64,000 nt of DNA from Edaphochlamys debaryana. Taxonomy: Eukaryota > Chlorophyta > Chlorophyceae > Chlamydomonadales. The translations under genes and the position numbers were made by a program. The stretch covers positions 1,364,001 through 1,428,000 of the forward strand of contig JAEHOE010000009.1 in NCBI GenBank assembly GCA_016858145.1, given 5' to 3'. The notes below the pieces were generated by a model, which was given only the letters and a program-made list of their open reading frames with translations, was not told where the DNA came from and made no database searches. Below, one piece after another: positions 37,001 through 47,620 of the stretch; position 1 is the stretch's first letter, and every line of letters begins with the position of its first letter.

Positions 37001-40000
37001 CCCCGGCTGGCGCTGACGTCAGAGACCGCGACAAACGACCCACTCGGTGGGATTGAGTCACGGATGGGGGGCATAAACCGGCGCCAGGGTGCGGTGTGAC
37101 GGCGTGGAGACAGGGCCTGTGCGAGGGTGAATAGGTCGTCGATGCTGCCCTTGCACTGTGCCGTGGTTACGATACGGTACCCTCGGCCCTAGCCCCCCTC
37201 TTCCCTCTCTCCCCTTGCGCCTGCCAGGTCAACTCCGCTCCTCTTCCCTCCTTGACTTGCTTCTGCCCGCTTGCTGGCCGCCGGTCGCCTCGCACCCCTG
37301 TAACCCCCAGACCCGCCTCCGCATGGGTACCGGCCCGCAGGCTCAAGGAGGAGGCGGGCGGGCGGGAGTGCACAGCGTGCCATGCCACGTCATCCAACCG
37401 CTGGCACGCCTGCCGTACGGGACCCCACGTGTCGTACGTGTGCGGCGCGTGCTACGACCGGTCCGGGGCGCTGGAGGCGGCGGCGCGTGGCGGAGCGTAC
37501 GGCAGGACTGGAAGGGACGACGGAGGGATGGAGGGCATCGGGAGCGCCTTTGCCCGACAGGCGGCGGCGGCGAACGGGGCGGGCCGCGGGCCGCAGCCGT
37601 GGCAGCTCGTACCGCTGGATCCGGCTGCCGTACGGTGCGTCACGTGCTCCAGGCCGTGGGACGCCAACAACCGCGGGTGAGTGGACTCGCGGGCCGGGCC
37701 TACAACGGACAGAGGGAAGGAATGGGAACTCAGTGTAAATGCAACCGACGGGTATCGAGTTGCCGTCTACTGCGGCCTCGTTGCACTATTGTTTGACTCA
37801 GCTCAGTCTGGCTCTGCTGACCCGAAGCGCTGCGCTCTGCCTTTACGACACAGGGCCTTGGCTAACTACCCCCCCTGCCGTGTCTCCTCCTTGCACGTGC
37901 GCAGTCCCAACGGCTTCTTCACGAAGCGCTCGTGGGTGTTGGGGTGTCCCTGTCAGGAGGTTACCGGCTTGCAGAGCGTATCGGCAACCTCAATGCTCCT
38001 CAACTTCTGCCGTATGCATGATTGGAGCGTGCGCTTACGCGGGAATGCCTCTACCTCTGCAGGCGCGAGTGGACCTGCCACCGGTGCTGCTGCAACAACC
38101 GGAACGAATGCAACTTCTACGGGCCAACAGGGACGAGGCAAGCCGAGGGGCTACTACTAGTCGGGGCCGATATCTTTTCATGTGGCACTGGAACGAGAGG
38201 CACGCTTGGGGCCCGCTAACTCTGTTCAAGGAAGACCGCACGCCTGCTCCTTCCGAGGCGTCGACGTATCGACTTCCCAAGCGCCGCCGCCTTAGCGCTT
38301 GTACGGCACCGCACTGGCCTGACTCACCGCATCCCCGCTCCCCGACCCGACCCGTCCCGCCCCTCCCTCGAAGGTCCCTCGAGGACGCGGGGGGGCGCGA
38401 GTGCGCCAACTGCGGCAGGGGCTCAACCCGACGCTGGCGGCCGCACCGGGGGCTGCTGGGGGGCTACCTGTGTGACCCCTGCGGTGATCGCATGGCGGCG
38501 GCGGAGAAGCGACAGGCGGAGGCGGAGGCCGAGGCGCGGGCAGAGGCGACGGAGACGAGCAGCGATGACGAGGGCGGGGAGGGCTCGTCGGAGGAGGGCT
38601 GGGGGCTGGAGGGCGGGGAGGTGGAGGGCGAGGAGACGGGCTATGGAGCGGAGGAGGCGACGCCGAGTGGGGGCGCGGGCGGCACGTGGGAGTCAGCGGA
38701 ACCGGAGCCGGCGCTCAAGCGGCGGCGGAGGGCGCAGGGGGCGGTCGAGGCGGCGGTGCCCGAGCCGCCGCCGCCCGTGGATGCGGCGGTGGTGGCGGGC
38801 TGGGCCTCGGACCTGGAGTCGAGCGTGGAGGCGGCTTGCAAGGTGGGTGGGGGCTTGGGCAGGTGCTTATGCGGTTATCAGGCCAGGCGCATCCACCGCT
38901 CAAATCCCCATGTCTGGCCATGGTATCGAAAGCCCGATCTGTAAACCGGTATGCAGCGCCTTTACCGGTATGCCACCCGCCCCGATCGCCTCCTCCTCAG
39001 GACTCCGGCCACTCCCCGTCGTCACTGTACCGCTGGCTGCAGGTGGGACAGGGGTATGGGGAAGGGGGCACTCGTGGGCTCTGCAAAGCGGTCATGCTTA
39101 GAAAGCCAAGCTCGTGGGAAGGTTGTGGTCGGCTACAACCGGCTACAATCGTGAGCTTGTTCGTGTATCCTGACCCAAACCTTTCGTTTGCTGTTTGGCC
39201 CTCCCTTTCTTTCCCTTCCCGTCCTCGCTCAGTCGCACGTTCTCCGCTGCCCCCTGTCGCTGCTGCTGGGCCCCCCCGCTGCGGCCATGGGCCTCGACCG
39301 GGAGGGGCCGCTGCCGGGGCTCAGCGCGGAGCAGCAGGTGGGGGCGAGCGGGGGGCGCAGCAAAGGGAGCGCGGGGCGATGCCTATGGCAGTTAGGGCTT
39401 AATGTGCTGAGTGTCCCACCTTACTGTTTGAGGTACAGCAACCAATCCTTCTCACCTGCTTCTCCCGCCCCGCAGGCGACATGGGACCGCAATCGCGCGC
39501 ACCTTTGCGCCAACTGGGTACGTGTGTCGATGATGGTGCTTACGGACGCAGCGGGTGCTGTAGCAGGGGCTGCGGCGGAGGCAACGGCGGGGACGATGGT
39601 GCTGGCGGCAGCGGCAGCCGCAATCCCCGCGCCGCCAGCGGCCAACGGCGGCCCGACGGCGGCGGCGGCGGCGGCAGCGGCAGACGGCGCTGGCGTTACG
39701 CCGGCGGCCCTGAAGCGCTTCCGTCACGTGGTTTCGGAGCTGGTGGCCAGTCTCGGAGCCGAGCTCGCGGGCCCGCTTGCGCTGGCGGAGGCGCCGCCGC
39801 CGCCGTCAGGTGCCGCCGCCGCCAGCGCTGCTGCAGCCGCAGGAAGCTCGCCGTCGCCGCTGGCGGCGGCAGTGGCGGCGGGGTTGCGGTTGGCGCTGCA
39901 GTTGGGCGCCGCCGCCAACGGCGCTGGGCAGTACGAAGTGCGGCTGCGGCGGGCTGCGGCGGGAGGGGACGAGGTTGGGGGCGTGGTGGTGTGGTGGCGG

Positions 40001-40588
40001 GGGTACGGGCCCCTGTCGCTGCTGCCGGCGCTGCCTCCGCCGGTAGCTCTGGCTGTGTCCCCGGTACCCACTCCCGCCACCACTTCCGACGCACCCTCAA
40101 CGGCGGCGACGGCGGCCGCGGGAGCGATTACCCCGGCACCCCCGGCCCCGGCGGCGGCCGCCCCAGTGGCAATGGCCCTGGAACCACCCCCTCCGCTAGC
40201 CTCTCCGGCGGCGGCGGCAGTGGTGGTCAAAGTGGAAGCAGTGGAGCTGCACGGCGCAGGCCCGACGGACACGCCGGTGTCACCACCGGCGGAGCGCTTG
40301 ACGGCAGCCGCCGCGGCGGGCTCGGGGTCGGCCCTGGCCCTGATCGGCCTGGTCCCGATCCCGTCAGCATCGCCCGGGCCGACCCAGGCACCGGTGGCCG
40401 CTACCGCTCTGGTGCTGGCCCCCGCAACCGAGGCTCGGGGCCCAGTGGTGACACCGGCGCCGGCCGAAGCGGCGGCGACGGTGGCGGCAGCTCCTGTGCT
40501 GCCGCCGGCGGAAGCGGCGGGATCGGATCGTGTCGAGACCGCCGCCGGGGATTCCGCGCCGGCGATGTGCGTTGAGGTGGAGGAATAG
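30423..40588 (+). CDS. ZfC: multi-finger paralogue with about five type 1 and seven GATA-like fingers
   Basis: Seventeen exons: 30423-31792, 31968-32002, 32362-33038, 33397-33420, 33872-33965, 34197-34809, 34936-35278, 35743-35810, 36066-36111, 36235-36704, 36918-37046, 37341-37676, 37905-37931, 38063-38137, 38374-38842, 39233-39337 and 39476-40588. They total about 1997 residues. The phase agrees at every junction. Type 1 fingers (CxxC ... W/F-x-C-x2-CC-x2-N, FYGP) end near 31.79, 33.96, 34.80, 36.07 and 38.13 kb. Type 2 fingers include CEVC-x19-CTYC, CHEC...CVTC, CGNC...CRTC, CAAC...CQRC, CTAC...CGAC and CANC...CDPC. A longer CSEC-x21-CESC finger matches the last finger of ZfA. Some type 1 fingers are cut by extra introns around a 24-nt GFF exon. 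The exon at 38063-38137 appears to use a GC donor. N-terminal region has Gln runs near 31.0 kb. The C-terminus from 38.7 kb is collinear with ZfA. Role unknown; likely nuclear. Confidence 0.72.
30989..31076 (+). repeat. CAG trinucleotide runs encoding polyglutamine in ZfC
   Basis: Two CAG runs, of about ten and seven units, encode Gln tracts separated by a short Pro/Glu spacer in the first exon of ZfC. Confidence 0.85.
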
Positions 40589-40869
40589 CGAGCAGGCGGC
40601 GTGCGGCCGGCGGAGCAGGCGGAGGAGCAGGCGGCAGGTTCGCAGGGGGCTCGCAAGCCGAGGTCAAGAATCAGAGTTCAAGTAGCTGAGTTCAAGTAGC
40701 GCGATTGCTTATCGAAGTGTGCCAGATGCGCTAGATATGTGCAGGATGAGCGGCGGAAGAGTGAGGACCGCAAGGGACCAGTAACAAGCAAAGCAGGGAC
40801 CAACGGTACCACCGCCAGCCCCGGGAACGGGGCCGTTGGTGCCAGCTGGTACTCACAATGCATAGACCT

Positions 40870-41136
40870 CGGATCTGGCCGGGGCCTTGTGTCGTAAGTG
40901 GTTGGGGTAGAAGACATCAACGAAGCGAGGCGCTTGGGGTGGTTGGGGTACAGCACGGCTTACAAGACTGAGGAGAGTGGATGCTCATGTACCGGTACTG
41001 CTTTGGGTCAATGAAAGAGCCTGCGCTGGCCTCATGGATAGTGCCAATGGTGCGTAAGTAGGAGAGGGTCCCAACCCTGTGCTCGCAATGAAATGGATCG
41101 GATCTGGCCGGGGGCTTGTGTCGTAAGTGGTTGGGG
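40870..41136. repeat. 38-bp direct repeat (228-bp period) in the ZfC 3'UTR
   Basis: A 38-bp segment starting CGGATCTGGCCGGGG occurs at 40870-40907 and 41099-41136 with one or two mismatches. Flanking phrases such as ACAAGACTGA and GCTCATGT also recur, so a tandem duplication of about 230 bp with decay is likely. Confidence 0.75.
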
Positions 41137-41148
41137 CACAAGACTGAA

Positions 41149-41153
41149 TGTAA
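41149..41153 (+). terminator. TGTAA polyadenylation signal, ZfC
   Basis: First TGTAA after the ZfC stop, 561 bp downstream, just past the second copy of the 38-bp repeat. Confidence 0.55.
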
Positions 41154-41251
41154 GCAGATGGAGGAGGATGTTCATGTGCTGCTTTAAAGGCGTCTTGAAC
41201 CTCGTGTAGGTTGTGTGCGCAAGGGCGTCGAGTTGACCTGGTCAGGCATTC

Positions 41252-41256
41252 TTACA
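41252..41256 (-). terminator. TGTAA polyadenylation signal, FAP106
   Basis: TTACA on + is TGTAA on the - strand, 500 bp after the FAP106 stop. It faces the ZfC signal about 100 bp away, as expected for convergent genes. Confidence 0.5.
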
Positions 41257-41755
41257 AGGGCTGCTCCTCAGTGCTGCCGCTTTAAGCGTTGTAAGGCCCG
41301 GCATGCCTCAACTCATCACATGTTGCCTCACCTTCAGTTAACGCAGCACACAGATTGCCTAAGCAAGGAAGGAGCGCGTTTGCACATGTCAGCTCTACCC
41401 GCTAGCCCCTGGCAGCCCCTGGGTTGCTTTCCCGTGCCAAGTCTGCAACGGTTCATTAATTCGGTGCCCTCGGCTGTAATCCCGCCAGACCCGCCAGACT
41501 ATGCCTACACAGCTCCGTCGCTAACGTGGGAACCACATCGGTTCAGCACCGAAGCTGCACTGTACACCCTCGACTCAGGAAGCGCTCCGCCCCACACAAG
41601 CATGCGCCCCCACACCTGCTCTCCCTCCCCCAGTTCGCCATGCACCCTCCATCACATCCGCCACCCCCTTCCCCTCCTCCTCCCGCCCTCCCCCCACTCC
41701 CACTCCCTCCTGCTCCCCCTTCCTTTCCTCCTCCTCCTCCTCCTCAACCCTCCGC

Positions 41756-43992
41756 TCAGTCCTCCACCACCAGCACCACCTCCCCGCGCTCCAGCGTGCG
41801 GATGTCCCGCTCGATCTCCGCCAGCTCCCGCTCCATGGCCTCCTTGCGCGCCTTCTTGGGGCCAGAGTCCACAGACAGGGGCAGGCCCTGGTACGCCGTG
41901 TTGACGCTGCCCCACTTGGCCTGGGCGGGAGGAGGGAGAGGTGGGGGTTAGAAATGAGTTTCCAAGAGTGGGCCGGCTTGGAGAAAGACACGTGCCGCAG
42001 CGTACGGTGCGTTCGCAGCGCGGGGCTGCATGTACGCGCGTGCATGGTGAGCCCCGCCGCCCCCAACACGGTGCCGCCCGCCTTCCTTCAATCCGCGTTC
42101 CCGCTGACGTGGGCCGCCCCGCCATCGCTGCTGCCCCCGGCTCTGCGCAGTGGCCGCACCCTCCCGCTAGCTTCCCCACCTGCGCGAGCCCATCGCCCAG
42201 GTAGCCCGCAGCACCCTCTCCAACACCATGCCAGTGGCCGCCCCATCCCCATCTGCCCGCCTGCCCCCCCCCCCAGCCCCTCACCTTGAGGTGCTTCACC
42301 AGCTGCACCCGGTCCTCCGGCGAGAGCTGGCTCACGTGCGCATTGGCCTCCTGCAGGGCCGAAACGGTCGGGCGGGAGGCGGGCGGTGAGGACAGTCCAA
42401 TGAGATTCGCGTCACGGATGGACCCAGCCGCCCCGGGGTCAACGTGTACGGCGGGAAACAACGTTGCCACCTCCGCTTCCAATCCCTGCACTTCTGGGTT
42501 CTCATACACGGGAGCCGCTTCCCAAGGCTCCTGCTGCCGGCTGCCTGACCTAGCGCTCCCCAGCCCTCCTGAGACCGCGGTTCCCGAGTGCCACATCCCT
42601 GGCACTGACCGCATACCCGCCTGGTCTCAATCCCCGCTCTCCTCAGACCTCAGCCACACACACGCCCGGCAGCTCTCCCTGCCTTCCCCCCGCTCTTCCA
42701 CTCCGCCCTTGGCTCCGCACCGCACCCGCACCCTGCCACACCGTCAGCAGCCCCTCACCCCCAACCGAGGCCCCCCCAACACGAGGCCGCCGTCTGCTCA
42801 CCGGCGCTTCCCGCATGCGCAGGTACTGCGTGAACTGCTCCTTCTCCCGCGCCACGCGGTCCTTGTTGCGCTTCAGGTAGAGCGGCACTTTCCCGTAGTC
42901 GGACTTCATGGTCCACTGGAAGTCCGGCTGCGGCACCTTGCCCGGCTTTGCTAGGATCACGTCAACCTGCGGCGCAGGGAGCCCACCAACCACACCAGGA
43001 GTAGGAAGTAAGTTCCGTGCCATGGGAGTGAGTTCGAATGATGTTAGCGAAGGCCGGTGCAGTGGCGGGCGTTTGGGCGCAGGGAGTGGGGTGGAACAAG
43101 GAAAGGTGTGCGAGGCGAGAGTGCAGTAGGACGCCCTGTCGTCGGCAAGCTTTATCCGTACGCACCGCGTTGGTGGTGATGAAGTTCTTGTTGCTAGTGA
43201 GGCCCATGGTGGGGCGCTCGTCCTTGAGGGGCACCGGCGGCCGGACTTTGGTCTTGGGGTTGGTGGGGGGCCCGGCTGCAGGGTGCAGGGCATGTGCAAG
43301 GATCGGATGGTGGGGATTGAGTCGTGGGGTTGAGCCGGGGAAGCAGGAGCCGCCGGAACAGCAGACCCGGCCGGCCCCATGCCTGTAAGGCATACTTGAG
43401 CAGCAGGCTGTGGCTTACGTGCTGGTAGCTTGGGCTCCTTCTCGTGCGCCTGAAGCGGCGACGGGCCGTTAAACCCGTCTGGTCGCCCGAAGGTTGAGTG
43501 CTCTTGGAGCTTGTTTTGCCCGAATGGGAACTCCGCTGGGTGCGTCCTGCCAGGAAACTGGAGGATGGGAGGGGATGGACAATGACAAGGAGGGCCCGTC
43601 AGGCGCCGACGTTGAGGGGACACCAGGCACGACGCCGGGAAGCGCGGGGCGCAGGGGTGGCAGGTCAGGGGGCGGGGTCTCCTGGGTCCCTCCGACCAAT
43701 TGAAGCGCGGCCCGTTTGGGCGCTTCAAACTTGGACACTAGCCTTCTTATTCGACACCAGGCACCCCGTTCAATCTAAAAAAGCGAGCTGAGCAAGCGCT
43801 GCAGCCTCGCGGCAGCGATGGGCCGCTCTCCGCGACGCATCCTCCTCCTTCGCGCTTTGCAGGCCCTCCATATGCAAAGCGCATAGCTTCAATGGTCTCA
43901 AGCTGCGGGCTCACCTTCGAGGTGTGCCGGGGTGGCCGCACAGGCATTTCCTGGGGCTGTGGAATCAGTGCGTATACGCTTTCCTCCTGCAT
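41756..43992 (-). CDS. FAP106: Enkurin, flagellar microtubule inner protein
   Basis: Six exons: 43992-43915, 43557-43419, 43275-43166, 42966-42802, 42350-42285 and 41920-41756. They give 240 residues, close to the usual enkurin length (about 250). Enkurin (FAP106 in Chlamydomonas) lies inside axonemal doublet microtubules. Diagnostic stretches are the N-terminal ESVYALIPQPQEMPVRPPR, the central PTMGLTSNKNFITTNA followed by DYGKVPLYLKRNK, and the C-terminal enkurin domain (LSPEDRVQLVKHLKAKWGSV, YQGLPLSVDSGPKKARKEAM) ending in a Glu/Arg coiled-coil. The junction of exons 1 and 2 was chosen because it reproduces the spacing seen in human ENKUR. An open stretch between them (from 43738) is therefore treated as intron. 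The upstream gene on the same strand is GTP cyclohydrolase, 1.1 kb away. Confidence 0.93.
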
Positions 43993-45116
43993 CTTTGCGC
44001 CGATGCAGTCGCCGCGGCGACTAGGCCCTGCTGGGTGAACACGCTAGGTTCTGTAAATGCTCGCGTCGCAGGTGCTGATACAGGCTGCCTCTATCGTATC
44101 GTGTATCAAGGCTTATAATGCTATTGATTGCTAGGTTTGTGGGCAGCAGTGAATCAGAGCCCAACCAGACCTCGAAATCGAACACCCTTAGAATGTACGG
44201 CGGCACTGTGTTTTGCCGCGCACTTTCCCCGCACGCCCCGGCAGTGTCAGGCACAGCGCCCACCCCGCCCCGCCCCGCCATTGCCCCGTTTTGCTCGGTA
44301 TACGCGCACCATGCCAAACGCGGATCAGCCGGCGCCTGACAGTCCCTGACGTCATGGTCGCGGCTCTCCTGGCCTTGGACCAGGAGTCCACGACCCACTT
44401 CACGGCTGCGCGCTGCACGGGGAGAGCAACACCTCCCTGGGATTTGGAAGATGCAGCGGCTGCGGCCTGGAATGAAGTGTTACCTTGCCGTGCCTGCTCC
44501 GTGGAGGCTGTCACCGCTCCAGACCCCTAAGACTTGCACCGTTAAATGCAAGTAGGGTTGGCGGAACCCGGTGCGGCCTGCGGCTTCTGGGTTAAGGTGC
44601 CCCCCGATGCCCTTGCCTCCTGGCATGCGAAGTTTATTCATGCACTTCCTCCGCGGAACGACTCATCAGCTGCCAACCTGTCCTGACTACGGTACCTCGC
44701 CATCTCCTATGTCTTGCCGCTGCCCGCCTGCGTCTGCGGACGCGGCTTCCATGCCTGCCCCGTGAAGCACACGGGGGCGGCAAGAATGAATGAAGGTTCC
44801 CGGACCTAGCAACGACATCCAAAGCTCACATCGAAGCAACAACCGGCTCTGTATCCTCCCCAGCCAGCAAGCCCCACTCGCTCTTAGCCCGGGCACAAGT
44901 ACACGCCCTGCCAACCCCTTGACCTGCTTCTGCCTGACACTGAGCAACCGACGATCTCCGAGCCCCAGCAACACAGTCCAGCTCTCGTCTCTCTAGGTTC
45001 ACTTCGCTCAGTTGGGCCGCGTAGCGGACATTGCCCCGGCATGCCGCAGAACCCTAATACGATATCCCTCTCCCCCCCCCCCCCCGTCCCGCCCCGTCCG
45101 ATGGCGCCCCGAACAT
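43993..45116. other. Intergenic: FAP106 promoter and GTP cyclohydrolase 3' region
   Basis: About 1.1 kb between two genes on the - strand. It must contain the FAP106 promoter and the 3'UTR of the upstream gene. I see no coding frame, and no clear TGTAA for the cyclohydrolase. Confidence 0.45.
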
Positions 45117-47395
45117 TCACTGTTCCCGGAAGAGGCGCAGCACAGCGCGCCGAAGCTCTGGCCGGCCCGCGAACGCACCACGGACTGCGAAGCTGGTGGT
45201 GCTCCCGCTGTGGTTCTCCACGCCGCGGGCTACCATGCACATGTGCGCGGCATCGCACACCACCATGACCCCTCCCCGCGCAGCGCCCGGCTGAGCCTCC
45301 GCCGCCGCGTCGCCCGCGCCCTGCGCTCCCCGCTCCGTCACGCCTTGGGAGCTTGACGAGACCGCATCGCTTGACAGCGCACGCAGCATGGCCTCCACCT
45401 CGTCTGCGACCTGGTGCGTAATCCGCTCCTGCACCTGCAGCCGTTGCGTGTACATGGTAACTGCCGCCTCAACCGCGGCCGCCGGCAGCATCCCGGCGGC
45501 GCTGCCGTCCGACCCAGATGGCGCGGCGCCCGACCCAGATGGCCGTACGCTGTCTTCGGACGGGAAGTAAGCCACCATCAGGTTACCGTAGAAGGGCAGC
45601 ATGTGGTGCTCGCACTGGGACGAGAAGGGCAGGCACGTGACGACCGCGCCTTGGAGCGGGCCCTCCTGCAGTTGCGTGGGCCCGCTCGCGCCGCTTCTCC
45701 CCCTCCGGCCTCCGAGCGCCTGCGGCGAGCGTGGCGTCAGGCCTCCTGCACCAGAGCCCTGGGCCGAAGCGCCTGCGCCGCAGCAGCACCCTCGTGCGCA
45801 GCCGCCCGCCGCCAGACTAGACCGCCCGGGCCCCAGCTCCTGCTGCGCCTGCCCTTGCCCCTGCGTCTGGGTTTGGGCAGAGCTGGGGCAGGCGCTAGAG
45901 TCCTGCGCCTGGCCGCCTCCCAGGACCTGGCTGTGCTGGTTGTACCCCGACGTCGAGGCTAGGAGCGACATCACGTATCGTCGTGCCGAGCCCGCCAGCC
46001 CGGGCCGGTGCGGATTCTCGCCGAGCTCGGCTATGAGCTGCTGCATCGCGGACTCCATCTCGTCGCAGCAGCAGGGCGCCTCTAGCACGAGGTCGTCGCT
46101 GTCGCCGTCCGTGTCCTTCTCGCTGGGGTCGGGCGTGCCGGGCGCCGGCACGCCGCCGTCCGAGGCGCCGCCGCGCGGGCAGCCCGGCCGCAGCGCTGCC
46201 GCCAGGTCAGAGCCCGGCGTGCTGACGTCGAGGTTGTGCACGGCCGAGGCGGGCAGGTCCTCCAGGTCCAGGAGTGCCAGCAGCTCCTGAGAGACACAGT
46301 TAGGGGCGAGAGAGGCGGTGGAGCGGTGCGAGGTGAGGTAGGCAGCGGTGTGTATTGCCGAGCTCGGAGTCGTGTAAGTAGCAGCTCAAGCCATGCCAGC
46401 AGTGCTGTCGCGGCTTGACGGAGCCGTAGGTTGGGGGGGCTCTGTGCTACTGGCTACGCAGCGCTCACACGGCGCAGGTACGTAGAGCGCAGGGTATGGA
46501 GCCCCTGGCCCAACACCCCCGACGCTCAGCTGCCTGCTGATGGGAACGCGGGCCTACCTCGAGGTATGAGGAGCCCTTCGCTGCATACACGCCTGATACG
46601 CAGGCCGTCGTCCGCTCCTCCGGGGCCGCGCTGTTGCTCAGGTGCCGCGCCTGCAGCACCACCGCCACACCGTGGCACTCCAGGCTGCCCTGCAGCGCCA
46701 CCAGCACCTCCGCCGCTAGCCGCTCCTGGGTCTGCAGCCGCTTGGCGTACTGCTTGGTGAGCCGCGCCAGCTTGCTGAGGCCCAGAACCACGCCGTCCTT
46801 GGGGCGGTATGCCACGTGGCAGCGACCGTGGAAGGGGAGCAGCGTCTCCTCCGAGGTGGACGCAAAGTCTATGTCGCGGACCACGACGACCCCCTCGTCG
46901 CCCTGGTGCACGATGGGCTCGTGGAACAGCGCTGTGCCCAGAGTGCTGCGAGGTGGGCAGCGGGGCCGATAGGGGCGTCCCTGTCAGCGAAAGCGATGCG
47001 GCTCGCGCCATGTTTGGGAGAACGCCCCGCCTGCCCGCCCCGCTGCTGCCCAGCAGATGGGGCTGGTGATCAGAGTACGCCCAAGCCAGGTCCTGCCAAC
47101 GTGTGCGGCCGCCCACGACTTCGTGCACGCACACCTGCTGGTGTCTTGATGGTAGCCGCGCGTGCAGTCCAGCAGCGCCTTCGCCACCCTCTGCAGCATC
47201 AAGTTGATCGGGGCGGTTCGGGGCTGCAGCGGGCGACAGCGACCAGCGGAGCCGCCTGCAATCATACGCAGCGTGACAGGCGCGCACCTTTGGCGTATCT
47301 CTCAAGCCCTCGCGGTCCAGGTCCTCGCCGAGGCCGCGGATGAGCACGCGAACCGCCTCCTCCATACGCGCGAGCTTCTGCGCCTGCACCACCAT
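45117..47395 (-). CDS. GCH1: GTP cyclohydrolase I, plant-type two-domain enzyme
   Basis: Four exons, 47395-47288, 47190-47135, 46945-46558 and 46286-45117, give 573 residues. The enzyme converts GTP to 7,8-dihydroneopterin triphosphate, the first step of folate (pterin) synthesis. Two GCHI domains lie in tandem, as in plants. Domain 1 has RVAKALLDCTRGYHQD, RDIDFASTSEETLLPFHG and LGLSKLARLTKQYAKRLQTQ. It keeps the substrate fold but has lost the zinc Cys (TSEET where CEHH belongs). Domain 2, encoded wholly by exon 4, has FSSQCEHHMLPFYG and AHMCMVARGV, so it keeps the zinc ligands, but lacks the LGLSKLARL segment. Each half thus supplies part of the active site. Domain 2 is inflated by Gly/Ser/Gln inserts. 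No obvious transit peptide follows ATG 47395, consistent with a cytosolic plant-type enzyme. Confidence 0.92.
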
Positions 47396-47620
47396 TTCTA
47401 GTTGCTTGGCCGCAGCCCTACTACGATGGTTTATACGGTGTCAAGCTACTGCATAGTTTCGTGTGTTACAGGCGGTGCGGACGGTAGGTTTAAGGTGGGC
47501 TTTGGGCAAATTGGGCTACTTTACCCGAAATTATAGGCCTTCGCGGATTGACCTCTGCACACGTGCTTCTACCCGGCCCGCCCTCCAGCCACTCCGAGTA
47601 CATGAGCTACCTAGCATATA
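47396..47620. promoter_or_regulatory. Divergent promoter region, GTP cyclohydrolase / RNA methyltransferase
   Basis: Only 225 bp separate the two ATGs on opposite strands. An out-of-frame ATG at 47602 lies upstream of the methyltransferase start and would open an overlapping upstream frame running to about 47775. Confidence 0.55.

Noticed and set aside
43469..43738. Candidate extra enkurin exon beginning FEAPKRAALQL
   Set aside because: Using it would need a poor GTCGGA donor, and skipping it restores the residue spacing of known enkurins.
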